DNA of 64,000 nt from JBAXPV01 sp037132075 (lineage in GTDB: Bacteria; Bacteroidota; Bacteroidia; Bacteroidales; CAIXZF01). Both the position numbers and the translations under genes were made by a program. Numbering within the stretch: position 1 is the stretch's first letter; each line of letters starts with the position of its first letter. Of the stretch, positions 36,304 to 44,192 are shown in pieces. The notes under the pieces are model-generated. The model had not been told where the DNA came from, ran no database searches, and saw only the letters and a list, made by a program, of their open reading frames with translations. The stretch lies in contig JBAXPV010000004.1 of assembly GCA_037132075.1 (NCBI GenBank), positions 1 through 64,000 on the forward strand, read 5' to 3'.

Positions 36304-37029
36304 ATGCAGATTCGCACTGAAAAGATCGTCAAGAAATACCGCAACCGGACGGTTGTCAAGGAGGTAAGCATTACCGTAAACCGCGGCGAAATCGTGGGTT
36401 TACTTGGTCCAAACGGGGCCGGGAAGACGACTTCCTTTTATATCATCACCGGGCTGATCAAGCCGCTGTCGGGCAAAGTCTTTCTCGATGATCTCGACAT
36501 CACACAGGAGCCTATGTACAAGAGAGCTCAGCTTGGCATCGGCTATTTGGCTCAGGAAGCATCGGTATTTCGTTCCCTGAGTGTTGAAGACAACATTCGT
36601 GCAGTTCTCGAATTCACAAAACTGAGTAAAGCCGATCAGAAAATAAAATTGGAATCATTGATCGATGAGTTTGGACTTGAGAAAGTAAGAAAGAGCCCGG
36701 GCATCGCACTGTCAGGAGGAGAACGCCGTAGAACTGAAATCGCACGCACGCTTGCTGTAGATCCCAAATTTATCCTGTTGGATGAGCCCTTTGCAGGAGT
36801 CGATCCCATCGCGGTTGAAGATATCCAGTCAATCGTTATCAAACTGAAAGAGAAAAATATTGGTGTTCTGATCACCGACCACAACGTCCACGAGACGCTT
36901 AACATCACCGACCGTGCTTATCTTCTGTTCGAAGGTGCAGTGTTAAAGGCAGGCAATGCTGAAGAGCTTGCGAATGATGAACAGGTGAGAAGGGTTTATC
37001 TGGGGGCAAACTTTGAGTTAAGGAAGTAA
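36304..37029 (+). CDS. lptB: LPS export ABC transporter ATP-binding protein LptB
   Basis: 241-residue ABC ATPase, the usual LptB length. Walker A GPNGAGKTT (35-43), Q-loop region GYLAQEASVFRSLSVEDN, signature LSGGERRR (136-143), Walker B LLDEPFAGVDP (158-168), H-loop ITDHNVHETL. The RSLSVEDN and FAGVDPIAVEDIQ segments are typical of LptB and not of amino acid importers. Powers extraction of LPS by LptF/G, one of which is at 17724 here. A palindromic repeat lies directly after the stop. Confidence 0.94.
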   Translation: MQIRTEKIVKKYRNRTVVKEVSITVNRGEIVGLLGPNGAGKTTSFYIITGLIKPLSGKVFLDDLDITQEPMYKRAQLGIGYLAQEASVFRSLSVEDNIRAVLEFTKLSKADQKIKLESLIDEFGLEKVRKSPGIALSGGERRRTEIARTLAVDPKFILLDEPFAGVDPIAVEDIQSIVIKLKEKNIGVLITDHNVHETLNITDRAYLLFEGAVLKAGNAEELANDEQVRRVYLGANFELRK

Positions 37030-37037
37030 TTTGTCAA

Positions 37038-37079
37038 CTAATTATACGAAAAATCATTCGTGATATTTCGTGAAATTAG
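37038..37079. repeat. Imperfect palindrome with TTCG loop between convergent lptB and pssA
   Basis: Arms 37038-37056 and 37061-37079, 19 bases each with 16 pairing, closed by a 4-base TTCG loop, followed by AT-rich sequence. It sits in the 62-base gap between two convergent genes and may act as a two-way transcript end or RNA stabiliser. The words TTCGTGATATTTCGTGAAATTAGTGG resemble degenerate short repeats seen between genes in many genomes (from memory, not checked). See positions for the full sequence. Confidence 0.7.
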
Positions 37080-37091
37080 TGGATAAAATTT

Positions 37092-37847
37092 TTAAACTTC
37101 TTCCGGATGACCGTCCAGCAAAATTTTATTTCTGAACGCTAGCGAGAGCAACAGGTAGAAAAGAATAATAAACGGGAACGCCAGGAAACTCAGGAAATAC
37201 AACAATACGATTACCAGTCCAAGGAAAATATATCGTTCAAAATTATCGACCCAGCTCAGGTTCTTGAATTTCAGGGAGAATAATGGAATCGAAGAAACCA
37301 TGAGCAACGATAGCACAACCCCAAGGCAAGCCAGGAACAGCGGGTTGAACATAAAGACGATAAGTTTTCCGAAAATCGGGATTTTGAATAAAGAGTGTAA
37401 CTGGAAGATAAATGGGAGGGAAGCCAGCAACAACCCGGTGGCTGGTGTAGGCAATCCCATGAAATGATAGGTTTGTGAGACATCCAGGTTGAATTTTGCA
37501 AGACGTAGTGCTGAAAAGACTGGAATGAGCAGGGCGCTGTAGCTCAAAAGATCAACCACCCATTCATTCTGGAAAAAATAAGGTGCATTCTGGTTAATCA
37601 GGCTGAAGAGGATCATACCCGGAGCCACGCCAAAAGAAATCAAGTCAGCTAAAGAGTCAAGTTGTTTGCCCAATTCTGAACGAACATTCAGCATCCTGGC
37701 GGCAAAGCCGTCAAGGAAGTCAAAAATGGCTGCCATGAAAATGAAATAGGATGCGGTGGTCCACTCGTGACGAAAAACTGCCGTAAGCGCCAGCACGCCG
37801 CAAAACAGGTTCAGTGAGGTTATGAAATTGGGGATGTGTTTTTTCAT
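37092..37847 (-). CDS. pssA: CDP-diacylglycerol--serine O-phosphatidyltransferase
   Basis: 251-residue polytopic inner-membrane enzyme making phosphatidylserine, the precursor of phosphatidylethanolamine. The CDP-alcohol phosphotransferase signature is complete: D43-x2-D46-G47-x2-A50-R51-x8-G60-x3-D64-x3-D68. About seven hydrophobic helices. The type II (membrane) PssA N-terminus IPNFITSLNLFCGVLAL is clear. Convergent with lptB; no decarboxylase gene (psd) is adjacent. Confidence 0.92.
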   Translation of the reverse strand: MKKHIPNFITSLNLFCGVLALTAVFRHEWTTASYFIFMAAIFDFLDGFAARMLNVRSELGKQLDSLADLISFGVAPGMILFSLINQNAPYFFQNEWVVDLLSYSALLIPVFSALRLAKFNLDVSQTYHFMGLPTPATGLLLASLPFIFQLHSLFKIPIFGKLIVFMFNPLFLACLGVVLSLLMVSSIPLFSLKFKNLSWVDNFERYIFLGLVIVLLYFLSFLAFPFIILFYLLLSLAFRNKILLDGHPEEV

Positions 37848-37937
37848 CAGGGTGGATTTTGAACAAAATTAGATTTTTTGTCAAAAGCGTTATCTTTTTT
37901 ATTTTAATTACTTTTGCCAGAATTTTAAAATAAGTCG

Positions 37938-38195
37938 ATGCCCGCTTTTTCAGCACATGAATTTGTAAAGTTTCCGCTGCTCCGCCAGGCCCAATTCCTG
38001 TTCAGCCATGGCCGGGAGTTGATGAGCCGTCTCGAAGGTGATTATATTGTTAAGCTGTATTCCATTGAGGCTTTTTATGTGGAGGTCTGGTATCTCCAAC
38101 TTTTGAATAAAATCATCAGGGTCGAAATTGTGGATATGGAAGACGTGATCCCGGCTTATGAAGATGAGATCGACATCAGCGATGCCTACCGCTAA
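37938..38195 (+). CDS. Small conserved-looking protein upstream of queA, unknown
   Basis: 85 residues, acidic toward the C-terminus (VEIVDMEDVIPAYEDEIDISDAYR), with an aromatic middle (FYVEVWYLQLLNKIIRVEI). No signal or membrane segment. It lies 8 bases before queA on the same strand and its codon use is unremarkable, so it is probably a real, translated, coupled gene. I do not recognise a family. A TACTTTTG -7-like element at 37909-37916 lies 21 bases before the ATG. Confidence 0.65.
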   Translation: MPAFSAHEFVKFPLLRQAQFLFSHGRELMSRLEGDYIVKLYSIEAFYVEVWYLQLLNKIIRVEIVDMEDVIPAYEDEIDISDAYR

Positions 38196-38203
38196 ACGTC
38201 CCA

Positions 38204-39463
38204 ATGACTTCTCCCCGGGATCTTAAAATAGAAGACTATACTTATCTGCTTCCTGATGAACGTATTGCGCGCTTTCCTATGGAAGACCGTGATCAGTCAA
38301 AGATGCTTGTCTATGATGGCCTGAACCAGCCTGAAACTGCTAAGTTTGCAGCGCTGGCAAGCTACCTTCCCGAAAATTGCCTGCTTGTCCTCAACAATAC
38401 CCGTGTGATTCATGCCCGTTTGCTGTTTCAAAAAGAAACCGGTGCCCATATAGAGTTGTTTTGCCTGAATCCTGTGGAGCCTGTCAGGGAGATGCAGCAA
38501 GCATTTGCGCAAACTTCCGGCATTGTATGGGAATGTATGATCGGGAACGCAAAGCGGTGGAAAGGAGGAAGGCTTCGAAAAGAGCTTTCATGGAATGGAT
38601 TAAGGGTGGTGCTTTTTGTAGAGAGGTATGGCGACTGGGCGACTGAGCGACTGGGCGATGATTTAATTAAATTCTCCTGGGAACCCGCAACGATCCCTTT
38701 CGCGGAGATTGTCGAACACTTCGGAAAAATCCCTTTGCCCCCTTATCTGAAAAGAGAGGCCGAAGAAAAAGATGAGGTCGCTTACCAAACTGTCTATGCC
38801 ATTCATGATGGTTCTGTCGCCGCCCCTACTGCTGGTCTTCATTTCACGGAGGAGGTTTTTAAAAGCCTTGCCAAAAAAGGAATCATGACCGATTATGTCA
38901 CCTTGCATGTCGGTGCCGGGACATTCAGGCCCGTGTCGACTTCGAGGGTAGGGGATCATGCCATGCATCCTGAGCCTTTCATTGCGAATAGAGCCCTGAT
39001 AGAGGAATTAAGACAAAAGAAATACGCAACCTGCTTTGCTGTTGGTACCACCAGCGTCCGTTCACTGGAAAGTCTTTACTGGTTTGGCGTAAAGCTGATC
39101 CAGGATTTAGAACAGCCTTTTTATCTTGACCAATGGGAGGTCTATGATAAATTAAAAGGATTAGTTTCCCTGGAACAAAGTATGGACGCCCTGCTTATTT
39201 ATATGGACAGTCATCAGCTGTCTGCAATCAAAGGTGTTACCCGGATCATCATTGCACCTTCTTATGAATTTCATGTAATAGATGGGATCATCACGAATTT
39301 TCACCAGCCAGCCTCAACTTTATTGTTATTGGTGTCGGCATTTTTAGGGGATTCCTGGAAAATTGCATATGAATATGCCTTGTTGAATGATTTCAGGTTC
39401 CTAAGCTTTGGAGATAGTTGTTTGTTTATGAATAAGCGGCAAGCGAGCAGCAAAACAGCCTAA
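38204..39463 (+). CDS. queA: S-adenosylmethionine:tRNA ribosyltransferase-isomerase
   Basis: 419 residues; makes epoxyqueuosine from preQ1-modified tRNA using SAM, in the queuosine path. Family marks: DYTYLLPDERIARFPMEDRDQSKMLV, LLVLNNTRVIHARL, PLPPYLKREAEEKDEVAYQTVYAIHDGSVAAPTAGLHFTEEV, VTLHVGAGTFRPV and TNFHQPASTLLLLVSAF. It is longer than E. coli QueA (356), partly through a variable loop near 130-160 where eight codons are made of 8-bp tandem repeats (residues 143-153, GDWATERLGDD). The active-site regions are intact. Stop overlaps the convergent permease gene by 4 bases. Confidence 0.93.
   Translation: MTSPRDLKIEDYTYLLPDERIARFPMEDRDQSKMLVYDGLNQPETAKFAALASYLPENCLLVLNNTRVIHARLLFQKETGAHIELFCLNPVEPVREMQQAFAQTSGIVWECMIGNAKRWKGGRLRKELSWNGLRVVLFVERYGDWATERLGDDLIKFSWEPATIPFAEIVEHFGKIPLPPYLKREAEEKDEVAYQTVYAIHDGSVAAPTAGLHFTEEVFKSLAKKGIMTDYVTLHVGAGTFRPVSTSRVGDHAMHPEPFIANRALIEELRQKKYATCFAVGTTSVRSLESLYWFGVKLIQDLEQPFYLDQWEVYDKLKGLVSLEQSMDALLIYMDSHQLSAIKGVTRIIIAPSYEFHVIDGIITNFHQPASTLLLLVSAFLGDSWKIAYEYALLNDFRFLSFGDSCLFMNKRQASSKTA
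38632..38659. repeat. 8-bp tandem repeat (CGACTGGG) inside queA
   Basis: CGACTGGG, CGACTGAG, CGACTGGG at 38632-38639, 38640-38647 and 38648-38655, then a partial CGAT. Three units make 24 bases, so the reading frame is kept. The same unit occurs in the ettA-hisS spacer at 13583-13620, 25 kb away. Confidence 0.7.
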
Positions 39464-40200
39464 ACAAGAATCAGCTTATAACAGGCAATCAGCAATACCA
39501 CCGCAAGTGTCAGCCGGAAATACTTTACAGGAAGCACACTGCTGGCGCTCCAGGAACCCAGAAGTCCACCTAAGATAGCGGCCAGGATCCAATACGTAAA
39601 ATCGTAACTCAGATGGATGTTTTTTAAACCTAGTCCTGACAGGCCGGAGATAGAATTGAGCAAGATAAACAGCGAGGAATACAATGCTGTTTCCTTATTC
39701 TTTTCCCAACGGAAAAAGATCAACAGTGGACTCAGTAATATGCCGCCACCAATCCCTATTAATCCGGATAAGAACCCAATTGCCATTCCAAGGAGAGCCA
39801 GGAGCCAAGTGGAGGGTAGCTCGCGTAGCTCATATTCTTTAGTTGAGCGATAAATTAATCGTGCAACGGCCAGGAGCAAGACCAAGCCTAGGATGACCTT
39901 ATAAGTAATGGGATTGATATTCAGTGTGGCACCCAGGTAGGCCAAGGGAATTGAGCCAAGGATGAGCGGCAAAAACAGTTTCCAGCGAAATTGAAAATGC
40001 AGACGGAAGTTAACAAAGGCTATCCCTGCAACAAATAGATTAAGGATTAGGGCAGAACTTCGCATCAGGCTGGGATCTAAGCTGAACAGGGCCATGATCG
40101 CCAAATATCCGCTTGCGCCGCCATGCCCAACGGAGCCGTAGAGAAAGGCAACGACGAAGAAACATAAAAGCATCAAAAGGTTGACTTCCGTAAGCATCAT
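39460..40200 (-). CDS. TauE/SafE-family membrane permease (sulfite-exporter-like)
   Basis: 246-residue inner-membrane protein with about eight helices in two similar halves. Typical TauE/SafE features: the start FFVVAFLYGSVGHGGASGYLAIMALF and the second-half motif GFLSGLIGIGGGILLSPLLIF. Family members carry sulfite, sulfonates or other organic anions; the substrate here is unknown. Convergent with queA (4-base overlap). Confidence 0.85.
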   Translation of the reverse strand: MMLTEVNLLMLLCFFVVAFLYGSVGHGGASGYLAIMALFSLDPSLMRSSALILNLFVAGIAFVNFRLHFQFRWKLFLPLILGSIPLAYLGATLNINPITYKVILGLVLLLAVARLIYRSTKEYELRELPSTWLLALLGMAIGFLSGLIGIGGGILLSPLLIFFRWEKNKETALYSSLFILLNSISGLSGLGLKNIHLSYDFTYWILAAILGGLLGSWSASSVLPVKYFRLTLAVVLLIACYKLILV

Positions 40201-40306
40201 TTTACTTTGATTCAGGATGTAAAAGTAAAATCTTTAACTTGAATAATTGTTACGAAAAAACTGACCTATATCATATCTTAGCAAACGCAACATAAATATT
40301 TTACAA

Positions 40307-40888
40307 ATGGACAAAGGGATCACCGGGATTATCCTGGCAGGTGGTGAAAGCCGAAGGTTTGACGGAGAAAAGGGCCTGGCAATCCTGCGTGAAAAACCTT
40401 TAATTGAATGGGTGCTTGAGGCAATAAAGCCCCTTTGTTCAGAAATCATTATCAGTGCCAATACAGAATCATATCAAAGCTACGGTCACAGAATCATTCC
40501 TGATATTGAAAGTGGGAAAGGCCCGATGATGGGGATTTATAGCGCTTTACTTAATTCAGAAACGGAACACAATCTTGTCTTGTCAGTAGATACTCCATTA
40601 GTGAGTGCAGATTTGCTTCAATATATTTTTCAAAATAAAGGGAATGCCCAAGTCGCAGTCCCCCAAAGCGGTGTAAATCATTTTGAACCCTTGATTGGGT
40701 ACTATAGTCAAAACACGCTTTTCTTGATGGAAGCCTTTTTTAAAATGAACAATTACAAACTCCCAGACTTTTTTAAAACGGTCTCATTTAAAGGCATCGA
40801 TCTTGAAAGCTGGGATGAATTCCAGTCACAGTTTCTTTCAAATGTGAATACCCGGGAAGTACTTCTGGCACTTGAAGGTATGAGATAG
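40307..40888 (+). CDS. mobA: MobA-like molybdenum cofactor guanylyltransferase
   Basis: 193-residue nucleotidyltransferase. The GTP-binding N-terminus GIILAGGESRRFDGEKGLA matches the L-A-G-G-x-S-x-R-x-G-x-x-K pattern of MobA, with DIESGKGPMMGIYSAL and LSVDTPLVSADLL further on. It would attach GMP to molybdopterin. No other mo-cofactor genes are nearby, and MocA-like or other NTP-transferases share this fold. It precedes a convergent Crp/Fnr gene. Confidence 0.8.
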   Translation: MDKGITGIILAGGESRRFDGEKGLAILREKPLIEWVLEAIKPLCSEIIISANTESYQSYGHRIIPDIESGKGPMMGIYSALLNSETEHNLVLSVDTPLVSADLLQYIFQNKGNAQVAVPQSGVNHFEPLIGYYSQNTLFLMEAFFKMNNYKLPDFFKTVSFKGIDLESWDEFQSQFLSNVNTREVLLALEGMR

Positions 40889-40942
40889 GCGAAAAAAATG
40901 GGTGACCGTTAATGAATCCGGTTGCGGTGAATCAAGGTGACT

Positions 40943-41629
40943 TCAGCCTGATTTGCTGATCCTTCTCAGCATCTCAACATTCCAAATTGTAATAGTTTTA
41001 TTGCTGATAGTGATAAGCTCATCACGACGAAACTCTGAGAGGATTCGAATCACATTTTCAGTGGTCATCCCGATGAGTTCTCCAATCTCTTTGCGGGAAA
41101 CAGGCAGCTCAAAGCTTAAGCTGTTGTAGATGTTCTCAGAAAAATCAAGTAAGATGTAGGCGATTCGTCCGCGGAGGTGAAGACGGCTCAGTTCCAGATT
41201 GTGTTGGATGATGAAGTCTGCTGCTTTGCTGACACGTGCCAATATTGTAATTCCAAAATCACCATTCCGCCGGAGGACTTCTTTCACAGGTTCCATCATG
41301 ACATGACAAAGCCACGAGTCTTCAATGGCATTCATGCTGTAATGATAGTTCGGAGTAGAGAAAACGCTTAACAAACCCACGCAGTCATTGGGTTTCGCCA
41401 GGCTTATAATCTGGCCTTTTCCGTCGTTGCTGCCCGTGTATAGTTTGAGTAATCCTTTTTTTAGGAATGATAAATGGGTTATGGCATCACCCTCATGGAC
41501 CACCATTTCTCCTTTTTTACTGATTCGTTCAGAGGTGAACTGGCTCAAATAGTCAAGTTCGTTATTTGCCAATCCCTGGAAGAGGGGAGCTTCATACAAA
41601 CAGGTAGTACATAGGGCAGAAGATTCCAT
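40943..41629 (-). CDS. Crp/Fnr-family transcriptional regulator
   Basis: 228 residues: cyclic-nucleotide-type beta-roll (about 20-125, GEMVVHEGDAITHLSFLKKGLLKLY), dimer helix, and a C-terminal winged helix (about 160-225) with recognition region SRKEIGELIGMTTENVIRILSEF. Two N-terminal cysteines (C7 and C10, CTTC) recall redox-sensing Fnr relatives but a four-Cys iron-sulfur site is not evident. ATG at 41629 preferred over a TTG at 41659. A TAACTTTG -7 element on the minus strand lies at 41657-41664. Divergent from the PspC/LiaF-like pair, which it may control. Confidence 0.85.
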   Translation of the reverse strand: MESSALCTTCLYEAPLFQGLANNELDYLSQFTSERISKKGEMVVHEGDAITHLSFLKKGLLKLYTGSNDGKGQIISLAKPNDCVGLLSVFSTPNYHYSMNAIEDSWLCHVMMEPVKEVLRRNGDFGITILARVSKAADFIIQHNLELSRLHLRGRIAYILLDFSENIYNSLSFELPVSRKEIGELIGMTTENVIRILSEFRRDELITISNKTITIWNVEMLRRISKSG

Positions 41630-41902
41630 GCGAGGTCTTTCGTCAAATTGAGGACTCAAAGTTAAACATATTTGAAGTGCTGCCTGAAATTATCAATCTT
41701 TGTGTTAGTGCGGGAAATGTACCCATGAGTTTCGCCGTTCACCCTCCAAAAACCCCGCTTTCACCGAAAAGCTCTTTCCCAGAGGAAAATTTGATTGTTA
41801 CTTTGCTTCGAAATCAAGAGTACATCCATGACAGCTCAAAGAATTAACCTACGAGAACAATTGATTATCAGATATTTTTAAACAATTTAAACAATAACTA
41901 TT

Positions 41903-42421
41903 ATGGAAAACAAGCGTTTGTATCGAAGTGTCCGTGACAGCCAGATCGCTGGTGTATGTGGCGGAATTGCTGATTACTTCAATCTCGATCCTATCCTCGT
42001 CAGGGTTGTATTCGTGATCCTGGTCCTCGCCGGTGGTGGTGGATTGCTCGCTTATCTGATTCTTTGGGTCGTAGTGCCTCGTAACCCGGAACCCTGGTTT
42101 CAGCAGATGAATAGTAATACGGCTACTCCAGGTGCTGCTCCTTCTGATGCCCCTGGTACAGGGAATGAGACACACTATGAGTCAAGGTCAAACTCCCCAT
42201 GGAATGTTGAAGCTAACTTAGAAATGGAGAAGCGCAGACATGGCCGCGGTCCGATGATCGGTGGTCTGGTCCTGATTACTCTTGGTGTTTTGTTTTTATT
42301 GGATCGCTTGTTGCCTAACGTTAATTTTCATGACTTTTGGCCTGTCATTTTAATCGTAATTGGTCTTGCTTTATTGGGAGGATCCTTTTCACATCTTAAA
42401 AAGAACAACGATGAGCTATAG
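41903..42421 (+). CDS. PspC-domain membrane protein
   Basis: 172 residues. PspC domain at the N-terminus (RLYRSVRDSQIAGVCGGIADYFNLDPILVRVVFVILVLAGGGGLLAYLILWVVVP), a polar linker, then a LiaI/LiaF-like two-helix segment (GLVLITLGVLFLLDRLLPNVNFHDFWPVILIVIGLALLGGS). Such proteins sit in the inner membrane and act in envelope-stress responses. Its last 11 bases overlap the next gene. About 273 bases without a gene (41630-41902) separate it from the divergent regulator. Confidence 0.88.
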   Translation: MENKRLYRSVRDSQIAGVCGGIADYFNLDPILVRVVFVILVLAGGGGLLAYLILWVVVPRNPEPWFQQMNSNTATPGAAPSDAPGTGNETHYESRSNSPWNVEANLEMEKRRHGRGPMIGGLVLITLGVLFLLDRLLPNVNFHDFWPVILIVIGLALLGGSFSHLKKNNDEL

Positions 42422-43319
42422 AAAAATATTCTGGGGAGCCTTACTTGTAATCGTCGGTATCCTCCTTATCCTGAAAAATCTGGGTGTCATCTATTTCACC
42501 TGGTGCAGTGCATGGCATCTTTGGCCAGTGATACTGATCCTTTGGGGTCTCAGCCTTCTGCCTATTCGTGATCTATACAAAGTGATTATCTCCCTCGTGG
42601 TTCTCGCTGCATCACTAGTGTTTTTCTTTCGTTCCGACTATAAAGAAGATTGTAACTTCAACTGGAACTCTGACTGGAACGATGAAAACACGGATGGTGT
42701 CAACAATCAGAAACTAAATGAACCTTATGATACCGCCATCAGAACGGCCTTACTTCAGTTTGACGCTGCTGCCGGTAAGTTTACGTTGAACGACACGACA
42801 GAACAACTGATCGACTTAAGCAAGTCAGGGATCATCGGGAATTATTCTATGGAAATCCAGAACACAGGAGATTCCGCCACAGTAAACATTGACATGCATG
42901 GCGAAAAGAACATTCATACCAAAAGAGGCAATTCTGTGGAGATGAAACTGAATACACGCCCAAACTGGAACTTTGAGTTCAGTGCTGGTGCTGCAGAATT
43001 GGACCTTGACCTGAGCAAGTTTAAAGTATCATCTTTGAATATTGATGGTGGTGCTTGTTCGGTATTTTTGAAAATTGGGAATCTGCAGAAAAATACCAAA
43101 ATGGATATTGAAACAGGTGCTTCTTCTATCACCCTGAAGATCCCGAAAGAAGCCGGTTGCGAAGTGAATACCGAGACTTTTATGACAAGTAAAAGTTTGG
43201 AAGGTTTTTCCAAAACACAGGATGGGACCTATCAAACCGCGAATTACAAGACTGCCACACAAAAAATCGACCTTAAAGTCGATGCAGCAGTGTCAAGCCT
43301 GACGATAGAGCGATACTAA
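42411..43319 (+). CDS. LiaF-like envelope stress protein (LiaI/LiaF transmembrane region plus beta domain)
   Basis: 302 residues. N-terminal membrane pair (IFWGALLVIVGILLILKNLGVIYFTWCSAWHLWPVILILWGLSLL) like the tail of the upstream gene, a third helix, then a soluble beta-helix-like domain (about 100-302) with repeats such as FEFSAGAAELDLDLSKFKVSSLNIDGGACSVFLKIG, of the LiaF/DUF4097-type kind. ATG at 42411 overlaps the PspC gene by 11 bases, suggesting translational coupling. Together they look like a membrane stress-sensing pair. Confidence 0.82.
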   Translation: MSYRKIFWGALLVIVGILLILKNLGVIYFTWCSAWHLWPVILILWGLSLLPIRDLYKVIISLVVLAASLVFFFRSDYKEDCNFNWNSDWNDENTDGVNNQKLNEPYDTAIRTALLQFDAAAGKFTLNDTTEQLIDLSKSGIIGNYSMEIQNTGDSATVNIDMHGEKNIHTKRGNSVEMKLNTRPNWNFEFSAGAAELDLDLSKFKVSSLNIDGGACSVFLKIGNLQKNTKMDIETGASSITLKIPKEAGCEVNTETFMTSKSLEGFSKTQDGTYQTANYKTATQKIDLKVDAAVSSLTIERY

Positions 43320-44167
43320 GAAATTCTCATCCAAAATGAACCCCCGTGTTGTTCCACCCCTGCCAGTGCAGGATGGTTCCACACGGGGGTCATTATTTTA
43401 TGGAGTTCAGCGGTTCTGCTAACATAGTAATTTGGCATGATCGGCTGATAACGTTCCGGATTGGCCAAAATCATTCCTGCCAGCATATATTGCTCATTGT
43501 AAAAGCGTTCCGCCATAAAATTCGGATAATCATAGGGTAGATAGATGTCATGGACATGGACGACAACCCCGGGTTTTAGAAAAGGAAGGATCTCTAGGAA
43601 ACAGACCGTGACATCGGAATTCGAAAAAGATCGATGTGAATTGTCAATAAATAAGATGTCATTTTTCTCCAATTTGCCTGCAATGAAGCTTAAGTCTTCA
43701 AGTTCTTCCAGGGGTTGACGAATAATAGTATCCGCCAGCTTATCGATTTCTGCCCGGGGAAAAGGATCCACAGAAGTGATTTTTGTGGATAAGCCTTGTT
43801 TGTCGATAGCAAAGCGCGCCATCTTCGTCGAATTGCCAGATCCAATCTCAATATATTTCCCAGGTTTGAAATGAGCCAACATTCCATAAATGGTGATCAT
43901 ATCAAGGCCGGGTAAAAACCCATTATTCCAGGCTGGTTCTGCAGAATTGGTGTTTTCTTCAGACCTTTTTATCGCTGTGAAAGTTTCGAAATGACTTAAG
44001 AACTCTTCTAAAAGTTCTGTATAACCATCAATCCCATTGGCAATGATATCCATTAATAGCGGATGGGGATCAAGACCTTTACGGGTCATGGGCTTTACCT
44101 TATAATCAAGGAACACGTTCTGGTGACGGCTGGAAAGGAAATGATATAGTTGTTTTACGAGACTCAT
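43316..44167 (-). CDS. Class I SAM-dependent methyltransferase-like protein
   Basis: 283 residues. Motif I YIEIGSGNSTKMARFAI, then SVDPFPRAEID, NDILFIDNSHRSFSNSDV and LKPGVVVHVHDIYLPYDYP, the pattern of the Methyltransf_24 / cephalosporin-hydroxylase-like families that modify small molecules or sugars. Substrate unknown. Stop overlaps the LiaF-like gene by 4 bases (convergent). The last 20 codons contain a strong imperfect palindrome (43337-43392). Confidence 0.78.
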   Translation of the reverse strand: MSLVKQLYHFLSSRHQNVFLDYKVKPMTRKGLDPHPLLMDIIANGIDGYTELLEEFLSHFETFTAIKRSEENTNSAEPAWNNGFLPGLDMITIYGMLAHFKPGKYIEIGSGNSTKMARFAIDKQGLSTKITSVDPFPRAEIDKLADTIIRQPLEELEDLSFIAGKLEKNDILFIDNSHRSFSNSDVTVCFLEILPFLKPGVVVHVHDIYLPYDYPNFMAERFYNEQYMLAGMILANPERYQPIMPNYYVSRTAELHKIMTPVWNHPALAGVEQHGGSFWMRIS

Positions 44168-44192
44168 GACAAAAAAATAGTATGATGCAAAA

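Noticed and set aside
41849..42175. 108-residue minus-strand frame in front of and across the PspC gene start
   Set aside because: Overlaps the PspC domain on the other strand and has no family features.
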